From the NCBI GenBank assembly GCA_009842375.1, contig VYFM01000441.1:1-7036 (forward strand): a stretch of 7,036 bases of DNA, in the 5' to 3' direction. The translations under genes were made by a program, and so were the position numbers. Position 1 is the first letter of the stretch. Every line of letters starts with the position of its first letter. The notes under the pieces are model-generated. The model ran no database searches. It was not told the origin of the DNA and saw only the letters and a program-made list of their open reading frames with translations. Origin of the DNA: Candidatus Poribacteria bacterium. Its GTDB lineage: Bacteria; Poribacteria; WGA-4E; WGA-3G. Shown piece by piece: positions 7,030-7,036 of this stretch.

Positions 7030-7036
7030 ATAAATC

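Noticed and set aside
1..7036. tRNA, rRNA, CRISPR arrays, insertion sequences, attachment sites
   Set aside because: No cloverleaf, regularly spaced repeat, transposase motif or terminal inverted repeat was seen on reading the window.

Overview
The window holds one co-directional (+ strand) gene cluster. It contains the tail of an unidentified upstream gene, a 183-base intergenic region, and then three tightly packed genes that look like one operon running off the right edge. Composition is moderately AT-rich by eye. There are no phage, transposon, CRISPR, tRNA or rRNA signals, so this reads as ordinary bacterial chromosome. Multi-domain cyclase/ATPase/TPR regulators and xylose-isomerase-like sugar isomerases are typical of large-genome environmental bacteria. 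Candidatus Poribacteria, or a related Planctomycetes-like lineage, is my best guess, but this is an impression from gene content and not a demonstrated placement.

Layout: (1) bases 1-83, the last 26 codons of a gene that starts outside the window; (2) bases 84-266, an intergenic region with two small imperfect dyads and a possible extended -10 promoter; (3) 267-3722, an 1151-residue signalling protein: zinc ribbon, class III nucleotide cyclase domain, STAND/AAA ATPase, winged-helix-like segment and long TPR-type helical tail; (4) 3719-4579, a sugar phosphate isomerase/epimerase-like TIM barrel whose start codon overlaps the regulator's stop codon (ATGA); (5) 4595-6994, a roughly 799-residue membrane-anchored protein of unknown function, starting 15 bases after the isomerase stop; (6) 6995-7036, a short tail with a weak hairpin and a Shine-Dalgarno-like AGGAA, suggesting another gene starts just beyond the window.

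The least explained gene is the last. Two N-terminal hydrophobic segments should anchor a large cytoplasmic body. That body begins with a segment resembling the Sm1 motif of Sm/LSm/Hfq proteins, contains two further beta-barrel-like segments, and ends in a class I glutamine-amidotransferase-like fold (ThuA/DUF4159 style) that lacks any cysteine nucleophile. Its co-transcription with a cyclase/ATPase regulator and a sugar isomerase suggests a sensing unit linked to carbohydrate metabolism and a membrane-associated scaffold. That functional link is inference from gene order only.
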